From the NCBI GenBank assembly GCA_905212395.1, contig CAJMEI010000080.1, positions 1 through 5,869 of the forward strand: DNA of 5,869 nt, in the 5' to 3' direction. The notes under the pieces were generated by a model that searched no databases, was not told the origin of the DNA, and saw only the letters and a program-made list of their open reading frames with translations. The position numbers were made by a program, and so were the translations under genes. Below are positions 5,163 through 5,869 of the stretch, piece by piece. Origin of the DNA: an uncultured Christensenella sp. GTDB taxonomy: Bacteria; Bacillota; Clostridia; Christensenellales; Borkfalkiaceae. Every line of letters begins with the position of its first letter. Positions within the stretch are counted from its first letter, which is position 1.

Positions 5163-5869
5163 ATGAAATTAATAGATAAATTTTTGAAAAAGTTAAATAC
5201 AAGTAGAAATACATTTGTTACATATGTATTAACATTAATTTCATTTTATTTAGCAATAGATAGAATAGTAGAAATGCTACTTATGATATTCACGGGTGTT
5301 TCAAGTTCATATTGGGGACCTTTCAAATATACCTTAGCACTGGCATGTCCTGCATTTGCATTTGCATTTTCTGGTAAATCAAGTTTTGCACATGATAGAG
5401 CTCACAAAGTAACGTTATTTTATACATATTTAACAGCAATTTATATAATTGCAATTTCAATGTTTACACAATGGCTAAATGGTGGATTATGGATTTTATT
5501 TACCTCTGTTCCTAACTATGCAAATATAGTTACAGAATTTCCAAGTATGGTAAAACATGCATTTTCAGCTATATCGTTATATATACCATTAGTAACATTT
5601 TACCCATTCATAACTAAAAAAATAATTCTGGGAATAAACGATTCTACAGAACAAATAAAATCAATTTGGGATTATGCAGGTATAAATTTATCAGATTCAT
5701 CTATAAAACATAATGCATATATGTGTGACATAAGTTTTGTTTATGATTATAATACTGGTAAAAAAGTAACGTTTGGCGAAACAGCAAGATATAGATCACT
5801 TCTGGTTTGTGGTGGTTCTGGTTCTGGTAAAACCTCAAGAGTTTTCGAACCTATGATAGCTCAAGATAT
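5163..5869 (+). CDS. VirD4/TraG-like type IV secretion coupling ATPase, N-terminal part (3' partial)
   Basis: The frame is open from ATG 5163 to the right edge (235 complete codons, starting MKLIDKFLKKLN). Coupling proteins of this family are inner-membrane ATPases that deliver the relaxase-DNA complex or effector proteins to a type IV secretion channel. Seen: about four hydrophobic stretches (near residues 18-41, 51-68, 80-100 and 137-156) within the first 160 residues; a linker; then LLVCGGSGSGKTSRVFEPMIAQD, with Walker A GGSGSGKT at 217-224 (Lys223). A Walker A just after a membrane region and followed by ..R....P.....D is typical of VirD4/TraG. The Walker B and C-terminal parts are outside the window. 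About 17 alanines are coded 14 times by GCA, 3 by GCT and never by GCG or GCC, unlike the decarboxylase gene. Function is inferred from the Walker A context; another membrane-bound FtsK/HerA-type ATPase remains possible. Its presence suggests a conjugative element or plasmid continuing to the right. Confidence 0.8.
   Translation, partial: MKLIDKFLKKLNTSRNTFVTYVLTLISFYLAIDRIVEMLLMIFTGVSSSYWGPFKYTLALACPAFAFAFSGKSSFAHDRAHKVTLFYTYLTAIYIIAISMFTQWLNGGLWILFTSVPNYANIVTEFPSMVKHAFSAISLYIPLVTFYPFITKKIILGINDSTEQIKSIWDYAGINLSDSSIKHNAYMCDISFVYDYNTGKKVTFGETARYRSLLVCGGSGSGKTSRVFEPMIAQD
5352..5369 (+). repeat. Three tandem GCATTT hexamers inside the coupling-protein gene
   Basis: GCATTT occurs three times in a row and encodes Ala-Phe-Ala-Phe-Ala-Phe in the second hydrophobic segment. 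The unit is a multiple of three, so slippage would change the length of the membrane segment without shifting the frame. It is probably incidental in AT-rich, GCA-preferring DNA. Confidence 0.6.

Noticed and set aside
4981..5214. Minus-strand ORF of 77 codons crossing the junction
   Set aside because: It spans the end of the decarboxylase gene, the junction and the start of the coupling-protein gene, all on the opposite strand. It is a Phe/Tyr-rich shadow of AT-rich DNA.

Overview
The window is low-GC DNA with Gram-positive-style ribosome binding sites (GGAGG, AGGAG, AAAGGA). It most resembles an uncultured, probably gut-associated, member of the Firmicutes/Clostridia. That placement is inferred from gene content and style, because no rRNA or other phylogenetic marker is present. 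All supported genes lie on the + strand.

Region 1 (left edge to about 5100) is a tightly packed, translationally coupled operon resembling the teichoic-acid D-alanylation (dlt) system, but rearranged and with one extra enzyme. The order is: MBOAT membrane acyltransferase (DltB/AlgI-like, cut by the left edge); membrane-anchored SGNH-fold protein (the DltD-like role); stand-alone amino-acid adenylation enzyme (the DltA-like role); fold-type III PLP-dependent decarboxylase of the ODC/DAP-decarboxylase superfamily; and the first codons of what looks like the acyl carrier protein gene (the DltC-like role). Junctions are 1-nt, 20-nt and 4-nt overlaps, then an 8-nt gap. The proposed logic is that an amino acid is activated and loaded on the carrier protein, decarboxylated either before loading or on the carrier as in BtrK of butirosin biosynthesis, and passed by the MBOAT and SGNH proteins to a surface polymer. 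The adenylation pocket lacks the cysteine typical of DltA, which fits a substrate other than D-alanine.

Region 2 (about 5100-5162) is a break. The carrier-protein frame stops after 11 codons (MEKLLEILSFL). Sequence with a different codon style follows, including a sigma-A-like promoter candidate that straddles the break and a good ribosome binding site.

Region 3 (5163 to the right edge) is the N-terminal part of a VirD4/TraG-like type IV secretion coupling ATPase: several membrane segments and then a Walker A motif. It uses almost only A- or T-ending alanine codons, unlike the operon. Either a conjugative element has inserted into the carrier-protein gene, or two unrelated genomes were joined in assembly. 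The sequence alone cannot decide between these.

No tRNA, rRNA, CRISPR array, insertion sequence or convincing terminator was seen, and no stretch over 300 bases lacks a gene.
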